Shown in pieces: positions 5,308 through 5,339 of a DNA stretch of 5,339 nucleotides. Source of the DNA: Amphritea sp. GTDB taxonomy: Bacteria > Pseudomonadota > Gammaproteobacteria > Pseudomonadales > Balneatricaceae. The notes below the pieces were generated by a model. It did no database searches, had not been told where the DNA came from, and was given only the letters and a program-made list of their open reading frames with translations. Within the stretch, counting starts at the first letter, position 1. Each line of letters starts with the position of its first letter. The DNA lies in assembly GCA_018067325.1 (NCBI GenBank), contig JAGPUU010000078.1:1-5339 (forward strand), read 5' to 3'. The position numbers and the translations under genes were made by a program.

Positions 5308-5339
5308 TCAACCCTTTGAAAACATCTTTTTTTATTTAG

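Larger units (their letters stand above)
4792..5339. other. Gene-poor region with several inverted repeats
   Basis: No frame in this stretch has a convincing start, ribosome site and family match. Immediately upstream of the barrel gene the DNA is strongly AT-rich, with TATATA and a TTGAAA spaced too far apart to be a clean promoter. From about 4911 onward there are several short inverted repeats: an imperfect stem at 4911-4938, CTCTGT/ACAGAG at 4945-4959, a larger two-part stem at 5038-5085, TAGCTG/CAGCTA at 5174-5191, ATTTCGA/TCGAAAT at 5206-5242 and a 14-bp perfect palindrome at 5294-5307. This could be a regulatory or RNA-coding region, or a decayed gene or mobile element. Confidence 0.5.

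Overview
The window looks like chromosomal DNA of a gammaproteobacterium, probably a marine or Oceanospirillales-like one. This is an inference from gene content (an HDOD signalling protein, a membrane-anchored diguanylate cyclase, a small OmpA-type outer-membrane barrel, a sulfotransferase-TPR protein) and moderately AT-rich DNA. I saw no marker that fixes the genus, and no rRNA, tRNA, CRISPR array, transposase or integrase.

Layout, left to right. Positions 1-775 (minus) hold the first 258 codons of an HDOD-domain protein that runs off the left edge. It appears to start at TTG, behind a good Shine-Dalgarno sequence. Positions 1077-2672 (plus) hold a 531-residue protein with an N-terminal sulfotransferase-like domain and C-terminal TPR repeats. 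Positions 2916-4022 (minus) hold a diguanylate cyclase with about six membrane helices and a complete GGEEF active site and I-site. Positions 4234-4791 (minus) hold a secreted eight-strand-type outer-membrane barrel with its own terminator. Positions 4792-5339 hold no gene I can defend, but contain several inverted repeats, the best being a 15-bp two-part stem at 5038-5085.

The most unusual feature is a repeat that ties the intergenic regions together. The start of the HDOD gene plus its upstream region (754-864) is repeated in the same orientation at 2741-2851, on the other side of the sulfotransferase gene. The second copy keeps the ribosome-binding site, the TTG start and the first codons, then hits a TAG where the intact gene has Glu11, so it is a broken 5' relic of an HDOD gene. 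A shorter third copy of the upstream part (4111-4164) lies before the diguanylate cyclase. All three share an identical 18-bp core, and the third copy has perfect 8-bp inverted arms. The sulfotransferase-TPR gene thus sits between direct repeats, as expected for a gene gained by, or trapped in, a duplication or replacement at this locus.

The HDOD protein and the cyclase are both signalling proteins, and both lie downstream of the same element in the same orientation, so shared regulation is possible but unproven. Each of the four genes appears to be its own transcription unit: the gaps are long and the sulfotransferase gene faces the opposite way to the rest.
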